Program-made: the position numbers and the translations under genes
The notes under the pieces: generated by a model
The model's input: only the letters and a program-made list of their open reading frames with translations
The model's database searches: none
What the model was told of the DNA's origin: nothing
NCBI GenBank assembly: GCA_964535315.1
Contig: CAZHTS010000046.1
Span: 1 to 38,555 of the forward strand
Length of the DNA stretch: 38,555 nt
Source: CAZHTS01 sp964535315
Lineage (GTDB): Bacteria; Chloroflexota; Anaerolineae; Anaerolineales; Anaerolineaceae
Direction: 5' to 3'
In this document: piece after piece, positions 8,277-16,414 of the stretch
How positions within the stretch are numbered: the stretch's first letter is position 1
Layout of the letters: each line of letters opens with the position of its first letter

Positions 8277-9029
8277 TTACAGCGAGCCATCACGCCACAA
8301 GCGGCTGGCAACCAACACAAACCACACCAACACCAGCGGCCCGGCGATCACGCTCAGCGGCATGACCACCACCGTATACACCGCCGGCAGAAACGCAGCG
8401 CAAACATTGAGCGCCAGCAGCAGCCCTTCCCCCAGGATGCCCGCCCACGCCGTCCGGCGTCCGAACACGCCGCCACGCAGCATCGCCACCCCCATTAACA
8501 TCCCGGCCAGTTCGGGGAACAGGAAGCCCGGAAACGCCCCGGCGGTCAGATCCTCGCGGGCCAACAGCGCCTGAGCGGCGACGATCAGTTCCGGCCTCTG
8601 CTCGACCGGCGCCGCAGCGTAACGGTCACTCAAGGCCATCATCGGCAATGAGACGTTATTGGCAATGTAGATCGCAGCCCCAATGCATACAAGCAGCAGC
8701 GCCAGCGTCAGATACAATCCATCTTTTTGGCGCTGCAAAGCATAGAGCGCCAGGAACACCGGGATTGTCAACGAGATGGTGAGCATATTCAAGAAACCGA
8801 GGTTGCGCAGCCCGAGCAGCCGGTTGGCCTGAAAGGCCTCCAGCCAGTCAACCGCGCCGAGCGTGCCGGGATCGAAGCCGGTACCGGGTAAGAACATGAG
8901 CCCCAGGTCCAACAGCGCCAGCAAGACAATCAACGCCGCCGCACCCGCCGCCAGCCGCCGGAAACTTTGCGGTGTGCCGGAGCGGCCATACACTTCCAAC
9001 AGGCCCCCATCCATAATTTTTACACTCAT
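8277..9029 (-). CDS. DUF4386-like integral membrane protein
   Basis: Protein of 250 aa with about six hydrophobic segments: residues ~25–45, 75–95, 105–125, 165–185, 195–215 and 220–240. The LSDRYAAAP loop after the third segment and overall topology resemble DUF4386-type proteins, which often sit near flavodoxin genes and regulators; function unknown. ATG 9029 is preferred because AAAGG lies 9 bases upstream; an ATG three codons earlier would have that same site touching the start codon. The 171-base gap to the LuxR-family gene holds a promoter-like TATGAT and a perfect 8-bp inverted repeat positioned like an activator site. The gene is probably co-transcribed with the flavodoxin and under control of the adjacent regulator (inference). 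Confidence 0.68.
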   Translation of the reverse strand: MSVKIMDGGLLEVYGRSGTPQSFRRLAAGAAALIVLLALLDLGLMFLPGTGFDPGTLGAVDWLEAFQANRLLGLRNLGFLNMLTISLTIPVFLALYALQRQKDGLYLTLALLLVCIGAAIYIANNVSLPMMALSDRYAAAPVEQRPELIVAAQALLAREDLTAGAFPGFLFPELAGMLMGVAMLRGGVFGRRTAWAGILGEGLLLALNVCAAFLPAVYTVVVMPLSVIAGPLVLVWFVLVASRLWRDGSL

Positions 9030-9125
9030 TTTTTTCATCCTTTCATCGCTGCCGTTTGATATTGCACGTCGCTGCACCCATGTCTTAAGTTTTTTACAAC
9101 GGTGCCGCGACAGAACACTGCATGG

Positions 9126-9171
9126 ATCATACGCCAACCGGCGGCGCCCGAAATCACATGAAGATGTGATT
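9126..9171 (-). promoter_or_regulatory. Promoter with candidate activator-binding inverted repeat
   Basis: On the minus strand a -10-like TATGAT lies at 9131–9126 with no good -35. Upstream is a perfect inverted repeat, AATCACAT–4 bases–ATGTGATT, at 9152–9171. If the start point is near 9119, the repeat is centred close to -42, overlapping the poor -35, the classical position for a LuxR-type activator. It could alternatively be a weak terminator hairpin behind the regulator gene, but no T-run follows. Confidence 0.45.
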
Positions 9172-9200
9172 CGCAGCGCAAAAGGATGTGGTTTGGAAGA

Positions 9201-11897
9201 TCAGATCAGGCGGCGCTGGCGGGCGGCGACAATCGCCCGGGTGCGATTGTTAACCTCCAGTTTGCCGTACAACGCCTTTACATAAGTACGCACCGTGTTC
9301 AGCGAGATGAACAGGGCAGCAGCAATTTCTTCGTATTTCAGCCCCTCGGCCATCAGGCGCAAAACAGCCAGCTCACGTCCGGTCAATGCCTCGACCAGCG
9401 CGGCCTGCCGGGTCTCTTCATCCGCCGGCGAACCGGCCGATAGAATGTGCTCGAGATACTCAGGTGCGCTCCCCTCCCTGGCCAACGCCGCCAGAGCGCC
9501 GAGCACGGGCTCGCCCTCCTCAACAAACAAGGAGATGAACCCTTCTGGCTCGGCCAGTTCCAGGGCGGCAAGATAGTCCCCGCGGCTGGCCGTCGCGTCC
9601 CCGCCAACAGCATGCAACTGCGCCCGTAACAGCAGCGCTTCAACCGCCAGTGTCACATACTGTCCCTGCCGGGCGCGGGCGATCAATTCGCCGGCCAGCG
9701 CCACAGCCGGGCGCAGCCAGACCGTATCGCGCCGGGTCTGAGCGCGGCGCACAACGATGCGCAGGGCGCTGTGATACAGCACGCGCCGCTGAAAAGAGAG
9801 GGGCTGGCCGGGCAGCAGGTCCGGAAGTGCAAACTTTCCCCCGGCCGAAAAGCCCTCGCCAGCCAGGGCCGCTTCGGCCGCCGCCAGCCGGCCCCGGGCA
9901 AGATCAACGCGCACCTGCTGCGCCACCACCTCTTCGCGTACCCAGGCCGGCGCGGCAATCTGCATCAATGCGGCCGCCTTGTAAATCTCACGTGCGGCCG
10001 CCTCCAGATTACCGCAGGACAGCAGCCAACGCGAGCAGGTAACGCCATACCCAATTTCGGCGTCGCTATAACCGCCCAACGTGCTCAGGCGGATCGACCG
10101 CTGGAAACAATCGTGAAACCGTTGGAACTGTCGCCGCTGATAATACACCTCACCCAGCGCGCCGTACAGCGCAGCGCAAATAGGCGAAAACGCCCCCAAC
10201 CGTTCCACCCGCTCGACAGCCCGGCTGGCCGTTTGCAAAGCCAGCTGATGCTGGCCATGCTGAAGGGCCATCTGCAATAACCCGGAGACCCCTAACATCT
10301 CCAGGGTAAAATTGCCCCCCGCCTGCCCATGCCGGATAATCCGTTGGAAAGCCTGCAAGGCGTGTGGATAGTCGTCCAACAGTTGATAAGCGCCGGCCTG
10401 CGCCATCTCGATCAGGCCATTTAAATAGGCGTCCTCGGGGTCCGCCAGCGCCAGCGCCTGGCCGGCCAGCGCCAGACTATCCTGTGGGCGCCCCTGCCCG
10501 CTCAACAACGTGGCCTGGAGCGCCAGCCACTCGGCCTGCAGCGCCGGGTCCGGCGAGGCAGCCACGAACAGGGTTTGCAAACGTGCGATGTGCGCCGGCA
10601 TCGCTTCAAAGTTGCCGCGCATCAGATCCATCCAGGCAAAAGCCAGGCTGGCGCGCCGGCTGCGGGCACGATACGGCTCCGGGATGGCCTGCATCCAGCC
10701 CGCCACCGTCCTGGCGTGCCCCTGGACGAGCATCTGCACGGCGTATAGCTCGATCAGTTCCAGCGCCAGAGAATTGTCGCCGGCAGCCAGGGCGTGCTGC
10801 ACAGCCTCGGCCGGCATGCCGGCCTGCCGGTACCACGCGCTGGCCCGGTGGTGTAGCGCACCGGTTTCGGCCGGTGCGCTCAGGCGTTGTTGCTCGCGCA
10901 GCAGTTCGGCAAACAACTGGTGATAACGATACCAGTGCCCCTCATCATCCAGCGGGACGAGAAAAAGGTTGCCTGCCAGCAAGTGTTCCAACACACCATA
11001 AGCATCCGTGCGGCCGGTAACCGCGTTACACAACTCCCCATTCAGACGTTCTAAAATGGCGGTCTGCAATAGAAAACGCCGCAGTTCCTCGGGTTGGCGC
11101 CCCAGTACCTCCTCGGTCAGATACCCCAGGATATAGCGATGGCTGCCGCTCAGACCGGCAATAAAGCGGGATGGCTCGGGCCGGTCACGCAGCGACAACC
11201 CGGCGAGTTGCAGCCCCACCACCCAGCCTTCCGTGCGCTCCGTCAGCATGGCAACGTCCCCGTCGGCCAACCCCAGGCCCAACGTCCCATTCAGAAACTG
11301 GGCCGACTCGCTGCGGCTAAACCGCAGATCCGCCGCCCGCAGTTCGGTCAGGCGATTGTGAGCCCGCAGACGGGCCAGTGGCAGCGGCGGATCCTCACGG
11401 GTAATCAGAACCAGGTGTAACGGCCAGGGCAGAGTGGCGATCATCCGCTCGCACACCTGCAAGATGCTGTGCTCCTGGATGACGTGAAAATCATCGAGCA
11501 CCAGCAAAAAGCGTCGCCCCACCTGGAGGATATCGTTAATCAGCGACGCAGCGATGATCTCGGCCGGCGGTAACTGGCCGGATCGCAGCGTGGCGGCCAG
11601 TTCGGCCCCCAGGCGGGAATCCACCTGCTGCAGCGCCGCCGTCAGGTAAGAGAAAAAGCGTCCCGGCTCGTCGTCTGCCGCCTCGAGCGAAAGCCAGGCC
11701 ACAGCCCAACCCGTGAGCCCACCGATCCACCCGGCCACACAGGTGGTCTTACCAAATCCGGGCGGAGCAGAGACGAGCACCAGTTGGCGCCCGGCCGCCA
11801 GTCCGGCGTTCAAACGCTGCTCGAGCAGCGAGCGCTGCACGCCGCCGCCGGGGGGCAGCGGTAAATGCAATTTCGTCACCAGCAAATCGGGGATCAC
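9201..11897 (-). CDS. MalT/LAL-type LuxR-family transcriptional regulator
   Basis: Regulator of 898 aa. It has an N-terminal AAA/STAND ATPase with Walker A APPGFGKTT (44–52) and Walker B LLVLDD (131–136), then a winged-helix-like region, a long TPR-like helical region (about 400–780), and a C-terminal LuxR helix-turn-helix (about 838–898, LTGRELAVLRLMAEG ... NTVRTYVKALYGKL). This order and length match the large ATP-binding LuxR (LAL/MalT) family, whose members activate transcription on ligand and ATP binding. The start is the GTG at 11897; no ribosome site precedes it, but TATAAT lies exactly 6 bases upstream, implying a leaderless message. Downstream on the same strand are the DUF4386-like and flavodoxin genes, its likely targets; it is divergent from the SAM hydrolase operon. 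Confidence 0.93.
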   Translation of the reverse strand: MIPDLLVTKLHLPLPPGGGVQRSLLEQRLNAGLAAGRQLVLVSAPPGFGKTTCVAGWIGGLTGWAVAWLSLEAADDEPGRFFSYLTAALQQVDSRLGAELAATLRSGQLPPAEIIAASLINDILQVGRRFLLVLDDFHVIQEHSILQVCERMIATLPWPLHLVLITREDPPLPLARLRAHNRLTELRAADLRFSRSESAQFLNGTLGLGLADGDVAMLTERTEGWVVGLQLAGLSLRDRPEPSRFIAGLSGSHRYILGYLTEEVLGRQPEELRRFLLQTAILERLNGELCNAVTGRTDAYGVLEHLLAGNLFLVPLDDEGHWYRYHQLFAELLREQQRLSAPAETGALHHRASAWYRQAGMPAEAVQHALAAGDNSLALELIELYAVQMLVQGHARTVAGWMQAIPEPYRARSRRASLAFAWMDLMRGNFEAMPAHIARLQTLFVAASPDPALQAEWLALQATLLSGQGRPQDSLALAGQALALADPEDAYLNGLIEMAQAGAYQLLDDYPHALQAFQRIIRHGQAGGNFTLEMLGVSGLLQMALQHGQHQLALQTASRAVERVERLGAFSPICAALYGALGEVYYQRRQFQRFHDCFQRSIRLSTLGGYSDAEIGYGVTCSRWLLSCGNLEAAAREIYKAAALMQIAAPAWVREEVVAQQVRVDLARGRLAAAEAALAGEGFSAGGKFALPDLLPGQPLSFQRRVLYHSALRIVVRRAQTRRDTVWLRPAVALAGELIARARQGQYVTLAVEALLLRAQLHAVGGDATASRGDYLAALELAEPEGFISLFVEEGEPVLGALAALAREGSAPEYLEHILSAGSPADEETRQAALVEALTGRELAVLRLMAEGLKYEEIAAALFISLNTVRTYVKALYGKLEVNNRTRAIVAARQRRLI

Positions 11898-11903
11898 ACC
11901 GTT

Positions 11904-11909
11904 ATTATA
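11904..11909 (-). promoter_or_regulatory. -10 box, possible leaderless start of LAL regulator
   Basis: A perfect TATAAT on the minus strand ends 6 bases before the GTG start. Transcription would begin at or next to the start codon. No recognisable -35 was found. The same 6-base geometry occurs at the udk start. Confidence 0.45.
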
Positions 11910-11955
11910 CGTCAGGTGCAGTTTTACAAATGCCCTCGAAATCCCGGGAAAGAAC

Positions 11956-11984
11956 TTGACGCTATCAAATCGACATGCTATAGT
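11956..11984 (+). promoter_or_regulatory. Strong sigma-70-like promoter of the SAM hydrolase–ECF operon
   Basis: TTGACG at 11956–11961, a 17-base spacer and TATAGT at 11979–11984; five of six bases match in each box. The predicted start near 11991 gives a leader of about 30 bases before the TTG start codon at 12022, too short for a riboswitch. No good promoter was noticed further inside the operon. Confidence 0.75.
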
Positions 11985-12021
11985 GAGATCGTCTTAAAAC
12001 CCTTTTTACGCCGAGGAAGCG

Positions 12022-12825
12022 TTGAAATTTATCTCTCTCTTGACCGACTTTGGCCTGCAGGACGGTTATGCAGGCGTCCTCAAAGGCGTTATCTGGCAGA
12101 TTGCCCCCGATGCTCAGGTCGCCGACATCACCCACAGTATCTCGCCTCAAAACATCCTGGAAGGGGCCTTATTGCTGGGACGCGCCGCGCCTTACTTCCC
12201 GCCGGGCACGGTTCACGTGGCAGTGGTCGATCCAGGCGTGGGCACACACCGCCGCCCTATCGCCGCCAGGCTGGGAGAGCAGTATTACGTCTGCCCGGAT
12301 AACGGCCTGCTCACCGTGTTGATCGAGCGCGCCACCCAATTGGGCGAAACAATGCAGTTTGTCCACCTCGACCGGCCGCAATACTGGCTGCCGAAGGTAA
12401 GCAATGTCTTCCACGGGCGCGATATCTTCGCCCCGGTGGCCGCCCACCTGGCCAACGGCGTCACGTTGCAAGAAGTGGGCAGCCCCATCCAGAACGCCGT
12501 ACGCCTGCGCCTGCCACGTCCCAGGGCCTTTAGCGGCGGCTGGAAAGGCGAAGTCATCCAGATCGACGTGTTCGGCAACCTGTGCACCAACCTGGAAGAA
12601 AGCCTGATCGCCAGCCTGGGCGATATCCAGATCCAGATCGCCGGGCAGACCATCCCACATCTGGCGCGCACCTTTGGCGACGGCCACCCCGGCGACCTGG
12701 TGGCCATGATCGACAGTTCCGACCGGCTGAGCATCTGCGTCGTCAACGGCAGCGCCGCCCGTCATCTGGGCGCCAGCGTCGGCACGCCGGTCACCCTCCT
12801 CACCCCCCCTAGCGAAAACGATTGA
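12022..12825 (+). CDS. S-adenosyl-L-methionine hydrolase (adenosine-forming), DUF62 family
   Basis: Predicted 267-aa enzyme splitting SAM to adenosine and methionine with water. It belongs to the SAM hydroxide adenosyltransferase/halogenase superfamily (DUF62). The N-terminus has the family hallmark LLTDFG, and the catalytic triad typical of the hydrolases is visible as D70 and R77 in VVDPGVGTHRR and H131 in VFHGRDIFAP; the spacing fits the known Asp-Arg-His hydrolase triad rather than the halogenases. A C-terminal beta domain follows. The start is TTG at 12022, with GAGG 5 bases upstream and the LLTDFG motif beginning at residue 6. First gene of a long plus-strand operon; the ECF ATPase begins 9 bases after its stop. 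Its product adenosine or its substrate SAM may be linked to the transported compound (inference). Confidence 0.92.
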   Translation: MKFISLLTDFGLQDGYAGVLKGVIWQIAPDAQVADITHSISPQNILEGALLLGRAAPYFPPGTVHVAVVDPGVGTHRRPIAARLGEQYYVCPDNGLLTVLIERATQLGETMQFVHLDRPQYWLPKVSNVFHGRDIFAPVAAHLANGVTLQEVGSPIQNAVRLRLPRPRAFSGGWKGEVIQIDVFGNLCTNLEESLIASLGDIQIQIAGQTIPHLARTFGDGHPGDLVAMIDSSDRLSICVVNGSAARHLGASVGTPVTLLTPPSEND

Positions 12826-12834
12826 TCCCGCCTT

Positions 12835-14469
12835 ATGACCAACGAACCACCCCTCAGCATTGAAAACCTGACCTTCCGCTACCACAGCCGCCAGGAACCA
12901 GCGATCAAGAACATCAGCCTGGAAGTCGCGCCGGGTGAAATCCTGCTCATTGCCGGCGCCAGCGGCTGCGGCAAGACCACCCTGGCGCGCTGCATCAACG
13001 GCCTGATCCCGCGCAGTTACAAAGGCGAATTGAGCGGGCGCATTCACATGCACGGCAAGGATGTGGCCGATCTATCGCTGGCGCGGGTTTCGCAAATCGT
13101 CGGCACCGTGTTGCAGGATCCCGAACGCCAGATCCTCGGCACACGCGTGCTCAGCGAGGTGGCTTTTGGCCTGGAAAACCTGGGCTGGTCGCGGCCCGAT
13201 ATCCTGCACGCCGTTGAAGATGCCCTGGAACACCTCAACATCTCACACCTGCGCGACCGCGAGACCTTCAACCTCTCGGGGGGCGAGAAGCAAAAGGTAG
13301 CGTTGGCCGGCGTGCTGGCCATGCGCCCTTCGATATTATTGCTGGACGAGCCGCTGGCCAGCCTCGACCCCGCCAGCGCCTGGGAAACGCTCGACGCCGT
13401 GCGACGCCTGGCCGATGAGGGCATGAGCGTGCTGATGGTCGAACACCGCGTCGAAGATGTACTGCGCATTCGCCCCGACCGGGTGCTCTTCATGCAGGAC
13501 GGCCAGATCCGTTATCTCGGCCCGCTCGACGGTCTGGAAGCCGCCGTGGATTATCGCGAAGTCAAAATGCCCGCACCGGTCATCATGCGCCGCGCCGCCC
13601 ACGACCCCAAACCCGAGCCGTGTATTCCGCGCCTCAAGGCGGCCGAAAAAACAGACGCAGCCGCCGGCGAACGCCCGCTGGTCCAGTTTGAAAACGTGGT
13701 CTTCGGCTACGACAGCGACCGCCAGGTGCTGCAAGGTGTCAACCTGTCCATCCGGCGCGGCGACATCATCGCCGTGTTGGGCCCCAACGGCACCGGCAAG
13801 ACCACCCTGGTCAAACATGCCATCGGGCTGCTCAAGCCGCGCGCCGGGCGTGTCCTGGTCGATGGCCGCGACACGCGCGAGTTGAGCGTGGCGCAGGTCG
13901 CCAGCACGTTGGGCTACGTCTTCCAGAGCCCCAGTCACATGCTCTTTGCCCCCAGCGTGTACGAAGAAGTGGCCTTCGGCCCCACCAACCTGCACCATAG
14001 CCCCGAAGAGATCCGCACCCAGGTCAACCAGGCCATCAACATCGTACACCTGAACGGCATGGAAAGCTACCCGCCGCTGGCGTTGTCCTTCGGCCAGCAA
14101 AAGCGCGTCAGCATCGCCGCCATCCTGGCCATGCGCTCGCGCATCCTGGTCATGGATGAACCTACCGCCGGCCAGGACTACAAGAACTACATGGACTTCA
14201 TGAACGCCATCCTGCAGCTGCCCAGCTTTGAGGCCATCATCTTTATCACCCACGATATCGACATGGCGGTCATCTACGCCAACCGCGTGCTGCTGGTCAA
14301 CCAGGGCCAGGTCGCCGCTGACGGCGCCCCGCCCGAGGTGCTGCAAGATATGGAACGGCTCAAGGCCTGCCGGCTGGTGCCGACCTCGCTGCTCAAAACC
14401 AACCTCGAATACTATGCGCAAACCAGGCGTTTTCAACGCGCCGAAGAACTGGCGCACCTGACCTCGTAA
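12835..14469 (+). CDS. ECF transporter ATPase, two fused ABC domains
   Basis: Energy-coupling factor ATPase of 544 aa with both A-component nucleotide-binding domains on one chain. Domain 1: Walker A GASGCGKTT (41–49), signature LSGGE (147–151), Walker B LLLDEP (D171, E172). Domain 2: Walker A GPNGTGKTT (316–324), signature LSFGQQ from 417, Walker B LVMDEP (D441, E442), followed by a switch histidine (FITHD). A fused double ATPase is typical of YkoD and MtsV-type ECF systems, whereas cobalt/nickel and most group II systems use separate proteins. The protein would sit under the membrane, bound to the T component. ATG at 12835, 9 bases after the SAM hydrolase stop. A small hairpin follows its stop. 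Confidence 0.93.
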   Translation: MTNEPPLSIENLTFRYHSRQEPAIKNISLEVAPGEILLIAGASGCGKTTLARCINGLIPRSYKGELSGRIHMHGKDVADLSLARVSQIVGTVLQDPERQILGTRVLSEVAFGLENLGWSRPDILHAVEDALEHLNISHLRDRETFNLSGGEKQKVALAGVLAMRPSILLLDEPLASLDPASAWETLDAVRRLADEGMSVLMVEHRVEDVLRIRPDRVLFMQDGQIRYLGPLDGLEAAVDYREVKMPAPVIMRRAAHDPKPEPCIPRLKAAEKTDAAAGERPLVQFENVVFGYDSDRQVLQGVNLSIRRGDIIAVLGPNGTGKTTLVKHAIGLLKPRAGRVLVDGRDTRELSVAQVASTLGYVFQSPSHMLFAPSVYEEVAFGPTNLHHSPEEIRTQVNQAINIVHLNGMESYPPLALSFGQQKRVSIAAILAMRSRILVMDEPTAGQDYKNYMDFMNAILQLPSFEAIIFITHDIDMAVIYANRVLLVNQGQVAADGAPPEVLQDMERLKACRLVPTSLLKTNLEYYAQTRRFQRAEELAHLTS

Positions 14470-14472
14470 GCA

Positions 14473-14492
14473 CGGGCGGTTTTTTCCGCCTG
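14473..14492 (+). other. Short hairpin between ECF ATPase and S-component genes
   Basis: A 7-bp stem (CGGGCGG with CCGCCTG, one G·T pair) closes a loop of six T's. It begins 4 bases after the ATPase stop codon. No T-run follows the stem, so it is unlikely to be a full terminator; transcript processing or stabilisation is possible. Confidence 0.5.
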
Positions 14493-14528
14493 AGCCAGAT
14501 TATTCATTGTTGTGCCTAAGGAGGAACT

Positions 14529-15461
14529 ATGGATCGTAAAATGCTCAATGTCATCCTGGCGCTCGTCGCCGTCCTGGCCTTTTTCCTGGCCATCGCCCAG
14601 ATTGGCCCCCTGATGAACGAAAGCCTCAAGCTGGACGAAACCGCCCTGCTGCGCTTCGTCTTCGTGGTCATCGGCATGCTGATTGTGTTCGCGGTGTACT
14701 ACTTCACCCGCGAGCACAAAATGTGGACGGTCGGGACGCGCGAGGTCGTTTACATGGCCATCGGCGCCGCACTGTACGCCATCTTCTCCTATCTGTTCAA
14801 CGGCAGCGTCTTCGTAGTGCCCTCCGTCAGCCAGGTGGCGCTGCGTCCGGCCATCGCCATCCCCATGTTCTTTGGCTACGCCTTCGGCCCGGTGGTGGGC
14901 TTCTTCACCGGTGCGGTGGGCAACATGTTCGGCGACGCCCTGACCGGCTTCGGCCTCTCGCCCCAATGGAGCGTCGGCAACGGGCTGGTAGGTATGATCA
15001 GCGGTCTGGTATTCCTCTTCAGCGATAAGAAAAAGAGCATCAACACCGTGTTGATCGTCAGCGCCGCCCTGGCCGCCATTGCCACGATCATGTACCTGCT
15101 CAACCCCACCCAGGCCAACACCATGTTCTTCGATCCCGACAACAACGTCTTCGGCGACGCCCCCATCTCGGTCTTCGCCGGCGTTTCGGTTGTGGTTGGC
15201 TTCGTGCTGGTGCTGGTGGTGCGCTTCGCCTTTGGCAAGAACATCGATATGGCCGCCGCCGTCACCTGGGCCATGCTGGGCAATATCCTCGGCATAGGTT
15301 TCGCCGCCATTTCGGATATCTGGATCAACGGCTATTCGCCGGTGGTCGCCATCGTGGGCGAATTCCTGCCCTCGGCCGGCCCCAATCTGATCTTTGCCGC
15401 CATCCTGGTACCCATCCTGGTGGCAGCCTACGCCTCCGTCCAGCGCCAGTCCGGACGGTAA
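14529..15461 (+). CDS. ECF transporter S component (UPF0397/MtsU-like)
   Basis: Substrate-binding membrane subunit of 310 aa. An N-terminal addition of two hydrophobic segments (residues ~5–25 and 42–60) precedes the S-component core, which starts near 73 with VVYMAIGAALYAIFSYL. Next comes the block FGYAFGPVVGFFTGAVGN ... SVGNGLVGMISGL, which resembles the UPF0397 (YdcD/MtsU) group. A loop of about 30 residues after the fifth helix and two or three more helices follow, making it longer than the ~190-aa UPF0397 proteins. The substrate is not known; MtsU-type systems have been tied to methionine-related compounds, which would fit the SAM hydrolase at the head of the operon. Very strong ribosome site TAAGGAGG before ATG 14529. 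Hairpins flank the gene on both sides. Confidence 0.82.
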   Translation: MDRKMLNVILALVAVLAFFLAIAQIGPLMNESLKLDETALLRFVFVVIGMLIVFAVYYFTREHKMWTVGTREVVYMAIGAALYAIFSYLFNGSVFVVPSVSQVALRPAIAIPMFFGYAFGPVVGFFTGAVGNMFGDALTGFGLSPQWSVGNGLVGMISGLVFLFSDKKKSINTVLIVSAALAAIATIMYLLNPTQANTMFFDPDNNVFGDAPISVFAGVSVVVGFVLVLVVRFAFGKNIDMAAAVTWAMLGNILGIGFAAISDIWINGYSPVVAIVGEFLPSAGPNLIFAAILVPILVAAYASVQRQSGR

Positions 15462-15476
15462 ATCCCTGTTCTCTCG

Positions 15477-15509
15477 CCTGACCGTGCGCCCAATGGGCGC
15501 ACGGTCAGG
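15477..15509 (+). other. Perfect 15-bp hairpin between S- and T-component genes
   Basis: The arm CCTGACCGTGCGCCC pairs perfectly with GGGCGCACGGTCAGG around a 3-base loop (AAT). It lies 15 bases after the S-component stop and 18 bases before the T-component ATG. No T-run follows, so it is not a standard intrinsic terminator. Likely roles are protecting the upstream S-component message from 3' exonucleases, partial termination, or endonucleolytic processing. Confidence 0.8.
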
Positions 15510-15527
15510 GTCTCATGAGGTTGTTGT

Positions 15528-16400
15528 ATGCTGGTTACCTGGCGATATCGTAAACGTGATTCGTTCGTCCAAAGTTTTGACCCGCGCGCCTGGGTGATCT
15601 TCTTCCTGTGCTACCTGGGCTCCACCCTGGTCTTCTGGGATTTGCGTTACCTGGCGGTATTGTTCGTCCTGGCGCTGCTCAGCATCTTTACCTCGGGTAT
15701 CCGCTGGCAGGAGATGTCGCGCGCCTGGCTGTTCATTGGCGGCTTCATTTTATTTTTCTCTTTCCTGACCTTCCTCACCGGGCGCGGCGGGATGGAACTG
15801 TACACCCACGAGCACCTCATCGCCCAATTCAAGGCGCCGTTTCAAATCCTGGGCTGGCAGCCCACCCTGAACGTCACTGCCGAACGCAGCTTTTATGCGC
15901 TCAGCATGCTGGCGCGCGTCTTCAGCCTGGCCAGCATGACCATCCTCATCCCCTACTCGCTCAACCCGGCGCACTACGGCGTCACCTTCCGCGGTCTCGG
16001 CCTGCCGGATAAGATCGCCTACGCCATGGATCTGACCATGCGCTTCATTCCGACCTTCGGGCGCGACTTCAGCCTGACGATGGACGCCCAGCGCGCCCGC
16101 GGTTACGAGATCGAAAAAATCAGCGGCGGGCTGTTTGCCCAGGTGCGCAAACTGGCGCCGCTGGTCGTGCCGGTTACCATTCACGCCATCGCCGGCAGCG
16201 AGGATATCATCGACGCCATGGATCTGCGTGCCTTTGGGGTCGGGCCGCGCACCTGGCTGCAACAACTCCACTACCAGCGCCGCGACCGCATCCTGATTGG
16301 GTTTGGGATTGCATTGTTCGTCGCTTCCTTCCTGCTTTCACTCTTTGGCTACGGCAAATTCTGGGTGCCGGCTGCGTTGTTACAACTGCCGGTGCTTTGA
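15528..16400 (+). CDS. ECF transporter T component (EcfT family)
   Basis: Transmembrane coupling subunit of 290 aa, linking the ATPase to the S component. Hydrophobic segments lie at about 22–52, 66–84, 125–142, 205–222 and 258–278. The cytoplasmic coupling helices carry the family's paired short motifs: AQRARGY (A190-R191-G192) and, about 40 residues later, AMDLRAFG (231–237), where the usual A-R-G is varied to R-A-F. ATG 15528 has GAGG about 7 bases upstream. Together with the preceding two genes it completes a dedicated importer (A-A, S, T in one operon, a group I-like arrangement). MoxR follows directly. Confidence 0.9.
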   Translation: MLVTWRYRKRDSFVQSFDPRAWVIFFLCYLGSTLVFWDLRYLAVLFVLALLSIFTSGIRWQEMSRAWLFIGGFILFFSFLTFLTGRGGMELYTHEHLIAQFKAPFQILGWQPTLNVTAERSFYALSMLARVFSLASMTILIPYSLNPAHYGVTFRGLGLPDKIAYAMDLTMRFIPTFGRDFSLTMDAQRARGYEIEKISGGLFAQVRKLAPLVVPVTIHAIAGSEDIIDAMDLRAFGVGPRTWLQQLHYQRRDRILIGFGIALFVASFLLSLFGYGKFWVPAALLQLPVL

Positions 16401-16414
16401 TTAAGGAGGCACGC

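Noticed and set aside
9152..9171. CRP-type binding site
   Set aside because: The half sites are in the reverse order (TCACA then TGTGA) with a 4-base spacing, unlike TGTGA–N6–TCACA.
11985..12021. SAM riboswitch before the SAM hydrolase gene
   Set aside because: The predicted leader is only about 30 bases, too short for any known SAM riboswitch.
12169..14457. Long minus-strand frames opposite the SAM hydrolase and ECF ATPase
   Set aside because: Antisense shadows of genes with intact catalytic motifs; no ribosome sites and no family features.
15477..15509. Intrinsic terminator ending the ECF operon
   Set aside because: The stem is strong, but no T-run follows and the required T-component gene comes next.
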